Shown piece after piece: positions 23,718 to 36,892 of a DNA stretch of 64,000 nt (the first letter of the stretch is position 1; each line of letters opens with the position of its first letter). The notes beneath the pieces were generated by a model, which was not told where the DNA came from, searched no databases, and worked only from the letters and a program-made list of their open reading frames with translations. Both the position numbers and the translations under genes were made by a program. Source of the DNA: Crossaster papposus (taxonomy: Eukaryota; Echinodermata; Asteroidea; Velatida; Solasteridae); the NCBI GenBank assembly GCA_037893245.1, contig JBAIAA010000320.1, positions 62,001 to 126,000 of the forward strand, written 5' to 3'.

Positions 23718-24925
23718 AACGAACTTACAAACAATCCCAAATGTGCTATAGAGCCCATTAAGCCTAACAAACACTTTTCAGCACTATTCACCGTCAGATC
23801 ACGAAATGAACTCACAAACAATGCCAAATGTGCTATAGCGCCCATTAAGCCTAACAAACACTTTTCGGCACTATTCACCGTCAGATCACGAAATGAACTC
23901 ACAAACAATCCCAAATGTGCTATAGCGCCCATTAAGCCTAACACACACTTTTCGGCACTATTCACCGTCAGATCACGAAATGGACTTACAAACACTCCCA
24001 AATGGTCTATAGCGCCCTTTGAGCCTAAAAAACACTTTTCGGTTTTTTTCACCGTCAGAACGCGAAATGAACTTCTAACACTCCCAAATGGTCTATAAGC
24101 GCCCATTAAGCCTAACAAACACTTTGCAGCACTATTCACCGTCAGATCACGAAATGAACTCACAAACAATCCCAAATGTGCTATAGCGCCCATTAAGCCT
24201 AACAAACACTTTTCGGCACTATTCACCGTCAGATCACGAAATGGACTTACAAACACTCCCAAATGGTCTATACCGCCCTTTGAGCCTAAAAAACACTTTT
24301 CTGTTTTTTTCACCGTCAGATCACGAAATGAACTTACAAACAATCCCAAATGTGCTATAGAGCCCATTAAGCCTAAAAAACACTTTTCAGCACTATTCAC
24401 CGTCAGATCACGAAATGAACTTACAAACAATCCCAAATGGTCTATAGCGCCCATTGAGCCTAAACAAAAACTTTTCGTTTTTTTCAACGTCAGAACGCGA
24501 AGTGAACTTCTAACACTCCCAAATGGTCTATAAGCGCCCATTAAGCCTGACAAACACTTTTCAGCACTATTCACCCTCAGATCACGAAATTGACTTACAA
24601 ACACTCCCAAATTGTCTATAGCGCCCATTGAGCCTAACAAACACTTTTCGGCACTATTCACCGTCAGATCACGAAATGGACTTACAAACACTCCCAAATG
24701 GTCTATAGCGCCCTTTGAGCCTAAAAAACACTTTTCGGGTTTTTTCACCGTCAGAACGCGAAATGAACTTCTAACACTCCCAAATGGTCTATAAGCGCCC
24801 ATTAAGCCTAACAAACACTTTTCAGCACTATTCATCGTCAGATCACGAAATGAACTCACAAACAATCCCAAATGTGCCATAGAGCCCATTAAGCCTAAAA
24901 AACACTTTTCAGCACTATTCAACGT

Positions 24926-26373
24926 CAGATCACGAAATGGACTTACAAACACTCCCAAATGGTCTACAGCGCCCATTGAGGCTAAAAAACACTTTTCGGT
25001 TTTTTTCACCGTAAGAAAGCGAAATGAACGTCCAACACTCCCAAATGGTCTTTAGCGCCCTTTGAGCCTAAAAAACACTTTTCTGTTTTGTTCACCGTCA
25101 GATCACGAAACGAACTCACAAACAATCCCAAATGTGCTATAGCGCCCATTAAGCCTAACAAACACTTTTCGGCACTATTCACCGTCAGATCACGAAATGG
25201 ACTTACAAACACTCCCAAATGGTCTATAGCGCCCTTTAAGCCTAAAAAACACTTTTCGGTTTTTTTCACCGTCAGAACGCGAAATGAACTTCCAACACTC
25301 CCAAATGGTCTACAGCGCCCATTGAGGCAAAAAAACACTTTTCGGTTTTTTTCACCGTAATAAAGCCAAATGAACGTCCAACACTCCCAAATGGTCTATA
25401 GCGCCCTTTGAGCCTAAAAAACACTTTTCTGTTTTTTTCACCGTCAGATCACGAAACGAACTTACAAACAATCCCAAATGTGCTATAGAGCCCATTAAGC
25501 CTAACAAACACTTTTCAGCACTATTCACCGTCAGATCACGAAATGAACTCACAAACAATGCCAAATGTGCTATAGCGCCCATTAAGCCTAACAAACACTT
25601 TTCGGCACTATTCACCGTCAGATCACGAAATGAACTCACAAACAATCCCAAATGTGCTATAGCGCCCATTAAGCCTAACACACACTTTTCGGCACTATTC
25701 ACCGTCAGATCACGAAATGGACTTACAAACACTCCCAAATGGTCTATAGCGCCCTTTGAGCCTAAAAAACACTTTTCGGTTTTTTTCACCGTCAGAACGC
25801 GAAATGAACTTCTAACACTCCCAAATGGTCTATAAGCGCCCATTAAGCCTAACAAACACTTTGCAGCACTATTCACCGTCAGATCACGAAATGAACTCAC
25901 AAACAATCCCAAATGTGCTATAGCGCCCATTAAGCCTAACAAACACTTTTCGGCACTATTCACCGTCAGATCACGAAATGGACTTACAAACACTCCCAAA
26001 TGGTCTATACCGCCCTTTGAGCCTAAAAAACACTTTTCTGTTTTTTTCACCGTAAGAAAGCGAAATGAACGTCCAACACTCCCAAATGGTCTTTAGCGCC
26101 CTTTGAGCCTAAAAAACACTTTTCGGTTTTTTTCACCGTCAGAACGCGAAATGAACTTCCAACACTCCCAAATGGTCTAATAGCGCCCTTTGAGCCTAAA
26201 AAACACTTTTCTGTTTTTTTCACCGTCAGATCACGAAATGAACTTACAAACAATCCCAAATGTGCTATAGAGCCCATTAAGCCTAAAAAACACTTTTCAG
26301 CACTATTCACCGTCAGATCACGAAATGAACTTACAAACAATCCCAAATGGTCTATAGCGCCCATTGAGCCTAA
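24926..26373. repeat. Duplicated segment H3, copy B
   Basis: This is the partner of 13,215-14,662. It leads directly into copy B of H2. The stretch before it (about 23,717-24,925) is related to the 28-monomer units at 28-39 kb and carries GGTCTATACCG at about 24,270. Confidence 0.8.
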
Positions 26374-29316
26374 ACAAAAACTTTTCGTTTTTTTCAACGT
26401 CAGAACGCGAAGTGAACTTCTAACACTCCCAAATGGTCTATAAGCGCCCATTAAGCCTGACAAACACTTTTCAGCACTATTCACCCTCAGATCACGAAAT
26501 TGACTTACAAACACTCCCAAATTGTCTATAGCGCCCATTGAGCCTAACAAACACTTTTCGGCACTATTCACCGTCAGATCACGAAATGGACTTACAAACA
26601 CTCCCAAATGGTCTATAGCGCCCTTTGAGCCTAAAAAACACTTTTCGGTTTTTTTCACCGTCAGAACGCGAAATGAACTTCTAACACTCCCAAATGGTCT
26701 ATAAGCGCCCATTAAGCCTAACAAACACTTTTCAGCACTACTCACCGTCAGATCACGAAATGAACTCACAAACAATCCCAAATGTGCCATAGAGCCCATT
26801 AAGCCTAAAAAACACTTTTCAGCACTATTCAACGTCAGATCACGAAATGAACTTACAAACAATCCCAAATGGTCTATAGCGCCCATTGAGCCTAAAAAAA
26901 TACTTTTCAGCACTATTCACCGTCAGATCACGAAATGAACTTACAAACAATCCCAAATGGTCTATAGCGTCCATTGAGCCTAACAAACACTTTTCGGCAC
27001 TATTCACCGTCAGATCACGAAATGGACTTACAAACACTCCCAAATGGTCTACAGCGCCCATTGAGCCTAAAAAACACTTTTCGGATTTTTTCACCGTCAG
27101 AACGCGAAATGAACTTCCAACACTCCTAAATGGTCTATAGCGCCCATTAAGCCCAACAAACACTTTTCAGCGCTATTCACCGTCAGATCACGAAATCAAC
27201 TTACAAACAATCCCAAATGTGCTATAGAGCCCATTAAGCCTAACAAACACTTTTCAGCACTATTCACCGTCAGATTACGAAATGAACTCACAAACAATCC
27301 CAAATGTGCTATAGCGCCCATTAAGCCTAACAAATACTTTTCGGCACTATTCACCGTCAGATCACGAAATGGACTTACAAACACTCCCAAATGGTCTACA
27401 GCGCCCATTGAGGCTAAAAAACACTTTTCGGTTTTTTTTCACCGTAAGAAAGCGAAATGAACGTCCAACACTCCCAAATGGTCTTTAGCGCCCTTTGAGC
27501 CTAAAAAACACTTTTCGGTTTTTTTCACCTTCAGATCACGAAACGAACTCACAAACAATCCCAAATGTGCTATAGCGCCCTTTGAGCCTAAAAAACACTT
27601 TTCGGTTTTTTTCACCGTCAGAACGCGAAATGAACTTCCAACACTCCCAAATGGTCTATAGCGCCCTTTGAGCCTGACAAACACTTTTCAGCACTATTCA
27701 CCGTCAGATCACGAAATGAACTCACAAACAATCCCAAATGTGCTATAGCGCCCATTGAGCCTATACAAAAACTTTTCGTTTTTTTCAACGTCAGAACGCG
27801 AAGTGAACTTCCAACACTCCTAAATGGTCTATAGCGCACATTAAGCCCAACAAACACTTTTCAGCACTATTCACCGTCAGATCACGAAATGAACTTACAA
27901 ACAATCCCAAATGTGCTATATAGCCCATTAAGCCTAACAAACACTTTTCAGCACTATTCACCGTCAGATCACGAAATGGACTTACAAACACTCCCAAATG
28001 GTCTATAGCGCCCATTGAGCCTAAAAAAATACTTTTCAGCACTATTCACCGTCAGATCACGAAATGAACTTACAAACAATCCCAAATGGTCTATAGCGTC
28101 CATTGAGCCTAACAAACACTTTTCGGCACTATTCACCCTCAGATCACGAAATGGACTTACAAACACTCCCAAATGGTCTATAGCGCCCATTGAGCCTAAA
28201 AAACACTTTTCGGGTTTTTTCACCGTAAGACCGCGAAATGAACGTCCAACACTCCCAAATGGTCTACAGCGCCCATTGAGCCTAAAAAAAAATTTCGGAT
28301 TTTTTCACCGTCAGAACGCGAAATGAACTTCGAACACTCCTAAATGGTCTATAGCGCCCATTAAGCCCAACAAACACTTTTCAGCACTATTCACCGTCAG
28401 ATCACGAAATCAACTTACAAACAATCCCAAATGTGCTATAGAGCCCATTAAGCCTAACAAACACTTTTCAGCACTATTCACCGTCAGATTACGAAATGAA
28501 CTCACAAACAATCCCAAATGTGCTATAGCGCCCATTAAGCCTAACAAATACTTTTCGGCACTATTCACCGTCAGATCACGAAATGGACTTACAAACACTC
28601 CCAAATGGTCTACAGCGCCCATTGAGGCTAAAAAACACTTTTCGGTTTTTTTCACCGTAAGAAAGCGAAATGAACGTCCAACACTCCCAAATGGTCTTTA
28701 GCGCCCTTTGAGCCTAAAAAACACTTTTCTGTTTTGTTCACCGTCAGATCACGAAACGAACTCACAAACAATCCCAAATGTGCTATAGCGCCCATTAAGC
28801 CTAACAAACACTTTTCGGCACTATTCACCGTCAGATCACGAAATGGACTTACAAACACTCCCAAATGGTCTATAGCGCCCTTTAAGCCTAAAAAACACTT
28901 TTCGGTTTTTTTAACCGTCAGAACGCGAAATGAACTTCCAACACTCCCAAATGGTCTACAGCGCCCATTGAGGCAAAAAAACACTTTTCGGTTTTTTTCA
29001 CCGTAATAAAGCCAAATGAACGTCCAACACTCCCAAATGGTCTATAGCGCCCTTTGAGCCTAAAAAACACTTTTCTGTTTTTTTCATCGTCAGATCACGA
29101 AACGAACTTACAAACAATCCCAAATGTGCTATAGAGCCCATTAAGCCTAACAAACACTTTTCAGCACTATTCACCGTCAGATCACGAAATGAACTCACAA
29201 ACAATGCCAAATGTGCTATAGCGCCCATTAAGCCTAACAAACACTTTTCGGCACTATTCACCGTCAGATCACGAAATGAACTCACAAACAATCCCAAATG
29301 TGCTATAGCGCCCATT
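26048..29316. repeat. Duplicated segment H2, copy B (~3.27 kb)
   Basis: This is the partner of 9,130-12,398 at offset 16,918. Its right part also starts the large 5,811-bp tandem pair. It carries TTTTTAACCGTC at about 28,911 where copy A has TTTTTCACCGTC; this variant is shared with 34,722, showing that it arose here before the 5,811-bp duplication. Confidence 0.85.
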
Positions 29317-31081
29317 AAGCCTAACACACACTTTTCGGCACTATTCACCGTCAGATCACGAAATGGACTTACAAACACTCCCAAATGGTCTATAGCGCCC
29401 TTTGAGCCTAAAAAACACTTTTCGGTTTTTTTCACCGTCAGAACGCGAAATGAACTTCTAACACTCCCAAATGGTCTATAAGCGCCCATTAAGCCTAACA
29501 AACACTTTGCAGCACTATTCACCGTCAGATCACGAAATGAACTCACAAACAATCCCAAATGTGCTATAGCGCCCATTAAGCCTAACAAACACTTTTCGGC
29601 ACTATTCACCGTCAGATCACAAAATGGACTTACAAACACTCCCAAATGGTCTATACCGCCCTTTGAGCCTAAAAAACACTTTTCTGTTTTTTTCACCGTC
29701 AGATCACGAAATGAACTTACAAACAATCCCAAATGTGCTATAGAGCCCATTAAGCCTAAAAAACACTTTTCAGCACTATTCACCGTCAGATCACGAAATG
29801 AACTTACAAACAATCCCAAATGGTCTATAGCGCCCATTGAGCCTAAACAAAAACTTTTCGTTTTTTTCAACGTCAGAACGCGAAGTGAACTTCTAACACT
29901 CCCAAATGGTCTATAAGCGCCCATTAAGCCTGACAAACACTTTTCAGCACTATTCACCCTCAGATCACGAAATTGACTTACAAACACTCCCAAATTGTCT
30001 ATAGCGCCCATTGAGCCTAACAAACACTTTTCGGCACTATTCACCGTCAGATCACGAAATGGACTTACAAACACTCCCAAATGGTCTATAGCGCCCTTTG
30101 AGCCTAAAAAACACTTTTCGGGTTTTTTCACCGTCAGAACGCGAAATGAACTTCTAACACTCCCAAATGGTCTATAAGCGCCCATTAAGCCTAACAAACA
30201 CTTTTCAGCACTATTCATCGTCAGATCACGAAATGAACTCACAAACAATCCCAAATGTGCCATAGAGCCCATTAAGCCTAAAAAACACTTTTCAGCACTA
30301 TTCAACGTCAGATCACGAAATGGACTTACAAACACTCCCAAATGGTCTACAGCGCCCATTGAGGCTAAAAAACACTTTTCGGTTTTTTTCACCGTAAGAA
30401 AGCGAAATGAACGTCCAACACTCCCAAATGGTCTTTAGCGCCCTTTGAGCCTAAAAAACACTTTTCTGTTTTGTTCACCGTCAGATCACGAAACGAACTC
30501 ACAAACAATCCCAAATGTGCTATAGCGCCCATTAAGCCTAACAAACACTTTTCGGCACTATTCACCGTCAGATCACGAAATGGACTTACAAACACTCCCA
30601 AATGGTCTATAGCGCCCTTTAAGCCTAAAAAACACTTTTCGGTTTTTTTCACCGTCAGAACGCGAAATGAACTTCCAACACTCCCAAATGGTCTACAGCG
30701 CCCATTGAGGCAAAAAAACACTTTTCGGTTTTTTTCACCGTAATAAAGCCAAATGAACGTCCAACACTCCCAAATGGTCTATAGCGCCCTTTGAGCCTAA
30801 AAAACACTTTTCTGTTTTTTTCACCGTCAGATCACGAAACGAACTTACAAACAATCCCAAATGTGCTATAGAGCCCATTAAGCCTAACAAACACTTTTCA
30901 GCACTATTCACCGTCAGATCACGAAATGAACTCACAAACAATCCCAAATGTGCTATAGCGCCCATTAAGCCTAACAAACACTTTTCGGCACTATTCACCG
31001 TCAGATCACGAAATAGACTTACAAACACTCCCAAATGGTCTACAGCGCCCATTGAGGCTAAAAAACACTTTTCGGTTTTTT
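28652..31081. repeat. 2,430-bp (28-monomer) HOR unit, copy 1 of 4
   Basis: The unit runs from a CACCGTAAG monomer through CTGTTTTGTTCACC, AATAAAGCC and a long series of 87-bp monomers, then repeats at 31,082, 34,463 and 36,893. It is itself composite: the segment at 28,652 recurs at 30,389 (1,737 bp, 20 monomers) and again 693 bp later (8 monomers). Copy 1 has TTTTTTTCATCGTCAG and GATCACAAAATGG, which copy 2 at 31,082 lacks. So the 2,430-bp pair formed before the 5,811-bp pair. Confidence 0.88.
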
Positions 31082-33511
31082 TCACCGTAAGAATGCGAAA
31101 TGAACGTCCAACACTCCCAAATGGTCTTTAGCGCCCTTTGAGCCTAAAAAACACTTTTCTGTTTTGTTCACCGTCAGATCACGAAACGAACTCACAAACA
31201 ATCCCAAATGTGCTATAGCGCCCATTAAGCCTAACAAACACTTTTCGGCACTATTCACCGTCAGATCACGAAATGGACTTACAAACACTCCCAAATGGTC
31301 TATAGCGCCCTTTAAGCCTAAAAAACACTTTTCGGTTTTTTTCACCGTCAGAACGCGAAATGAACTTCCAACACTCCCAAATGGTCTACAGCGCCCATTG
31401 AGGCAAAAAAACACTTTTCGGTTTTTTTCACCGTAATAAAGCCAAATGAACGTCCAACACTCCCAAATGGTCTATAGCGCCCTTTGAGCCTAAAAAACAC
31501 TTTTCTGTTTTTTTCACCGTCAGATCACGAAACGAACTTACAAACAATCCCAAATGTGCTATAGAGCCCATTAAGCCTAGCAAACACTTTTCAGCACTAT
31601 TCACCGTCAGATCACGAAATGAACTCACAAACAATGCCAAATGTGCTATAGCGCCCATTAAGCCTAACAAACACTTTTCGGCACTATTCACCGTCAGATC
31701 ACGAAATGAACTCACAAACAATCCCAAATGTGCTATAGCGCCCATTAAGCCTAACACACACTTTTCGGCACTATTCACCGTCAGATCACGAAATGGACTT
31801 ACAAACACTCCCAAATGGTCTATAGCGCCCTTTGAGCCTAAAAAACACTTTTCGGTTTTTTTCACCGTCAGAACGCGAAATGAACTTCTAACACTCCCAA
31901 ATGGTCTATAAGCGCCCATTAAGCCTAACAAACACTTTGCAGCACTATTCACCGTCAGATCACGAAATGAACTCACAAACAATCCCAAATGTGCTATAGC
32001 GCCCATTAAGCCTAACAAACACTTTTCGGCACTATTCACCGTCAGATCACGAAATGGACTTACAAACACTCCCAAATGGTCTATACCGCCCTTTGAGCCT
32101 AAAAAACACTTTTCTGTTTTTTTCACCGTCAGATCACGAAATGAACTTACAAACAATCCCAAATGTGCTATAGAGCCCATTAAGCCTAAAAAACACTTTT
32201 CAGCACTATTCACCGTCAGATCACGAAATGAACTTACAAACAATCCCAAATGGTCTATAGCGGCCATTGAGCCTAAACAAAAACTTTTCGTTTTTTTCAA
32301 CGTCAGAACGCGAAGTGAACTTCTAACACTCCCAAATGTTCTATAAGCGCCCATTAAGCCTGACAAACACTTTTCAGCACTATTCACCCTCAGATCACGA
32401 AATTGACTTACAAACACTCCCAAATTGTCTATAGCGCCCATTGAGCCTAACAAACACTTTTCGGCACTATTCACCGTCAGATCACGAAATGGACTTACAA
32501 ACACTCCCAAATGGTCTATAGCGCCCTTTGAGCCTAAAAAACACTTTTCGGGTTTTTTCACTGTCAGAACGCGAAATGAACTTCTAACACTCCCAAATGG
32601 TCTATAAGCGCCCATTAAGCCTAACAAACACTTTTCAGCACTATTCATCGTCAGATCACGAAATGAACTCACAAACAATCCCAAATGTGCCATAGAGCCC
32701 ATTAAGCCTAAAAAACACTTTTCAGCACTATTCAACGTCAGATCACGAAATGGACTTACAAACACTCCCAAATGGTCTACAGCGCCCATTGAGGCTAAAA
32801 AACACTTTTCGGTTTTTTTCACCGTAAGAAAGCGAAATGAACGTCCAACACTCCCAAATGGTCTTTAGCGCCCTTTGAGCCTAAAAAACACTTTTCTGTT
32901 TTGTTCACCGTCAGATCACGAAACGAACTCACAAACAATCCCAAATGTGCTATAGCGCCCATTAAGCCTAACAAACACTTTTCGGCACTATTCACCGTCA
33001 GATCACGAAATGGACTTACAAACACTCCCAAATGGTCTATAGCGCCCTTTAAGCCTAAAAAACACTTTTCGGTTTTTTTCACCGTCAGAACGCGAAATGA
33101 ACTTCCAACACTCCCAAATGGTCTACAGCGCCCATTGAGGCAAAAAAACACTTTTCGGTTTTTTTTACCGTAATAAAGCCAAATGAACGTCCAACACTCC
33201 CAAATGGTCTATAGCGCCCTTTGAGCCTAAAAAACACTTTTCTGTTTTTTTCACCGTCAGATCACGAAACGAACTTACAAACAATCCCAAATGTGCTATA
33301 GAGCCCATTAAGCCTAACAAACACTTTTCAGCACTATTCACCGTCAGATCACGAAATGAACTCACAAACAATCCCAAATGTGCTATAGCGCCCATTAAGC
33401 CTAACAAACACTTTTCGGCACTATTCACCGTCAGATCACGAAATGGACTTACAAACACTCCCAAATGGTCTACAGCGCCCATTGAGGCTAAAAAACACTT
33501 TTCGGTTTTTT
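31082..33511. repeat. 2,430-bp (28-monomer) HOR unit, copy 2 of 4
   Basis: This is the second copy within the first 5,811-bp unit. Variants that distinguish it from copy 1 are GAATGCG, CCTAGCAAAC, GCGGCCATTG, AAATGTTCTATAAG and CACTGTCAG. It ends where GGTCTATAGCGCCC replaces GGTCTTTAGCGCCC and a trimer run begins (about 33,512). Confidence 0.87.
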
Positions 33512-34462
33512 TCACCGTAAGAAAGCGAAATGAACGTCCAACACTCCCAAATGGTCTATAGCGCCCTTTGAGCCTAAAAAACACTTTTCTGTTTTTTTCA
33601 CCGTCAGATCACGAAACGAACTCACAAACAATCCCAAATGTGCTATAGCGCCCATTAAGCCTAACAAACACTTTTCGGCACTATTCACCGTCAGGTCACG
33701 AAATGGACTTACAAACACTCCCAAATGGTCTATAGCGCCCTTTGAGCCTAAAAAACACTTTTCGTTTTTTTCACCGTATGAAAGCGAAATGAACGTCCAA
33801 CACTCCCAAATGGTCTTTAGCGCCCTTTGAGCCTAAAAAACACTTTTCTGTTTTTTTCACCGTCAGATCACGAAACGAACTCACAAACAATCCCAAATGT
33901 GCTATAGCGCCCATTAAGCCTAACAAACACTTTTCGGCACTATTCACCGTCAGATCACGAAATGGACTTACAAACACTCCCAAATGGTCTATAGCGCCCA
34001 TTGAGCCTAAAAAACACTTTTCGGGTTTTTTCACCGTAAGACCGCGAAATGAACGTCCAACACTCCCAAATGGTCTACAGCGCCCATTGAGCCTAAAAAA
34101 AAATTTCGGATTTTTTCACCGTCAGAACGCGAAATGAACTTCGAACACTCCTAAATGGTCTATAGCGCCCATTAAGCCCAACAAACACTTTTCAGCACTA
34201 TTCACCGTCAGATCACGAAATCAACTTACAAACAATCCCAAATGTGCTATAGAGCCCATTAAGCCTAACAAACACTTTTCAGCACTATTCACCGTCAGAT
34301 TACGAAATGAACTCACAAACAATCCCAAATGTGCTATAGCGCCCATTAAGCCTAACAAATACTTTTCGGCACTATTCACCGTCAGATCACGAAATGGACT
34401 TACAAACACTCCCAAATGGTCTACAGCGCCCATTGAGGCTAAAAAACACTTTTCGGTTTTTT

Positions 34463-36892
34463 TCACCGTAAGAAAGCGAAATGAACGTCCAACACTCCCA
34501 AATGGTCTTTAGCGCCCTTTGAGCCTAAAAAACACTTTTCTGTTTTGTTCACCGTCAGATCACGAAACGAACTCACAAACAATCCCAAATGTGCTATAGC
34601 GCCCATTAAGCCTAACAAACACTTTTCGGCACTATTCACCGTCAGATCACGAAATGGACTTACAAACACTCCCAAATGGTCTATAGCGCCCTTTAAGCCT
34701 AAAAAACACTTTTCGGTTTTTTTAACCGTCAGAACGCGAAATGAACTTCCAACACTCCCAAATGGTCTACAGCGCCCATTGAGGCAAAAAAACACTTTTC
34801 GGTTTTTTTCACCGTAATAAAGCCAAATGAACGTCCAACACTCCCAAATGGTCTATAGCGCCCTTTGAGCCTAAAAAACACTTTTCTGTTTTTTTCATCG
34901 TCAGATCACGAAACGAACTTACAAACAATCCCAAATGTGCTATAGAGCCCATTAAGCCTAACAAACACTTTTCAGCACTATTCACCGTCAGATCACGAAA
35001 TGAACTCACAAACAATGCCAAATGTGCTATAGCGCCCATTAAGCCTAACAAACACTTTTCGGCACTATTCACCGTCAGATCACGAAATGAACTCACAAAC
35101 AATCCCAAATGTGCTATAGCGCCCATTAAGCCTAACACACACTTTTCGGCACTATTCACCGTCAGATCACGAAATGGACTTACAAACACTCCCAAATGGT
35201 CTATAGCGCCCTTTGAGCCTAAAAAACACTTTTCGGTTTTTTTCACCGTCAGAACGCGAAATGAACTTCTAACACTCCCAAATGGTCTATAAGCGCCCAT
35301 TAAGCCTAACAAACACTTTGCAGCACTATTCACCGTCAGATCACGAAATGAACTCACAAACAATCCCAAATGTGCTATAGCGCCCATTAAGCCTAACAAA
35401 CACTTTTCGGCACTATTCACCGTCAGATCACAAAATGGACTTACAAACACTCCCAAATGGTCTATACCGCCCTTTGAGCCTAAAAAACACTTTTCTGTTT
35501 TTTTCACCGTCAGATCACGAAATGAACTTACAAACAATCCCAAATGTGCTATAGAGCCCATTAAGCCTAAAAAACACTTTTCAGCACTATTCACCGTCAG
35601 ATCACGAAATGAACTTACAAACAATCCCAAATGGTCTATAGCGCCCATTGAGCCTAAACAAAAACTTTTCGTTTTTTTCAACGTCAGAACGCGAAGTGAA
35701 CTTCTAACACTCCCAAATGGTCTATAAGCGCCCATTAAGCCTGACAAACACTTTTCAGCACTATTCACCCTCAGATCACGAAATTGACTTACAAACACTC
35801 CCAAATTGTCTATAGCGCCCATTGAGCCTAACAAACACTTTTCGGCACTATTCACCGTCAGATCACGAAATGGACTTACAAACACTCCCAAATGGTCTAT
35901 AGCGCCCTTTGAGCCTAAAAAACACTTTTCGGGTTTTTTCACCGTCAGAACGCGAAATGAACTTCTAACACTCCCAAATGGTCTATAAGCGCCCATTAAG
36001 CCTAACAAACACTTTTCAGCACTATTCATCGTCAGATCACGAAATGAACTCACAAACAATCCCAAATGTGCCATAGAGCCCATTAAGCCTAAAAAACACT
36101 TTTCAGCACTATTCAACGTCAGATCACGAAATGGACTTACAAACACTCCCAAATGGTCTACAGCGCCCATTGAGGCTAAAAAACACTTTTCGGTTTTTTT
36201 CACCGTAAGAAAGCGAAATGAACGTCCAACACTCCCAAATGGTCTTTAGCGCCCTTTGAGCCTAAAAAACACTTTTCTGTTTTGTTCACCGTCAGATCAC
36301 GAAACGAACTCACAAACAATCCCAAATGTGCTATAGCGCCCATTAAGCCTAACAAACACTTTTCGGCACTATTCACCGTCAGATCACGAAATGGACTTAC
36401 AAACACTCCCAAATGGTCTATAGCGCCCTTTAAGCCTAAAAAACACTTTTCGGTTTTTTTCACCGTCAGAACGCGAAATGAACTTCCAACACTCCCAAAT
36501 GGTCTACAGCGCCCATTGAGGCAAAAAAACACTTTTCGGTTTTTTTCACCGTAATAAAGCCAAATGAACGTCCAACACTCCCAAATGGTCTATAGCGCCC
36601 TTTGAGCCTAAAAAACACTTTTCTGTTTTTTTCACCGTCAGATCACGAAACGAACTTACAAACAATCCCAAATGTGCTATAGAGCCCATTAAGCCTAACA
36701 AACACTTTTCAGCACTATTCACCGTCAGATCACGAAATGAACTCACAAACAATCCCAAATGTGCTATAGCGCCCATTAAGCCTAACAAACACTTTTCGGC
36801 ACTATTCACCGTCAGATCACGAAATAGACTTACAAACACTCCCAAATGGTCTACAGCGCCCATTGAGGCTAAAAAACACTTTTCGGTTTTTT
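34463..36892. repeat. 2,430-bp (28-monomer) HOR unit, copy 3 of 4
   Basis: This is the +5,811 counterpart of the unit at 28,652 and shares its TTTTTAACCGTC, CATCGTCAG and GATCACAAAATGG variants. It therefore belongs with copy 1, not with its adjacent copy 4. Confidence 0.87.

Larger units (their letters stand above)
28181..33991. repeat. 5,811-bp tandem duplication (67 monomers), unit 1
   Basis: Every position checked matches 5,811 bp downstream. Shared private variants are TTTTTAACCGTC (28,911), GATCACAAAATGG (about 29,618), AAATAGACTT (about 31,013), GAATGCG (about 31,092), CCTAGCAAAC (about 31,577), GCGGCCATTG (about 32,262), AAATGTTCTATAAG (about 32,335) and TTTTTTTTACCG (about 33,161). 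The right junction lies in a P-class monomer at about 33,965-33,997, where ACCCTCAG-type sequence meets ACCGTCAG-type, so the exchange happened inside shared monomer sequence. The unit contains a 2,430-bp internal pair. Confidence 0.92.
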
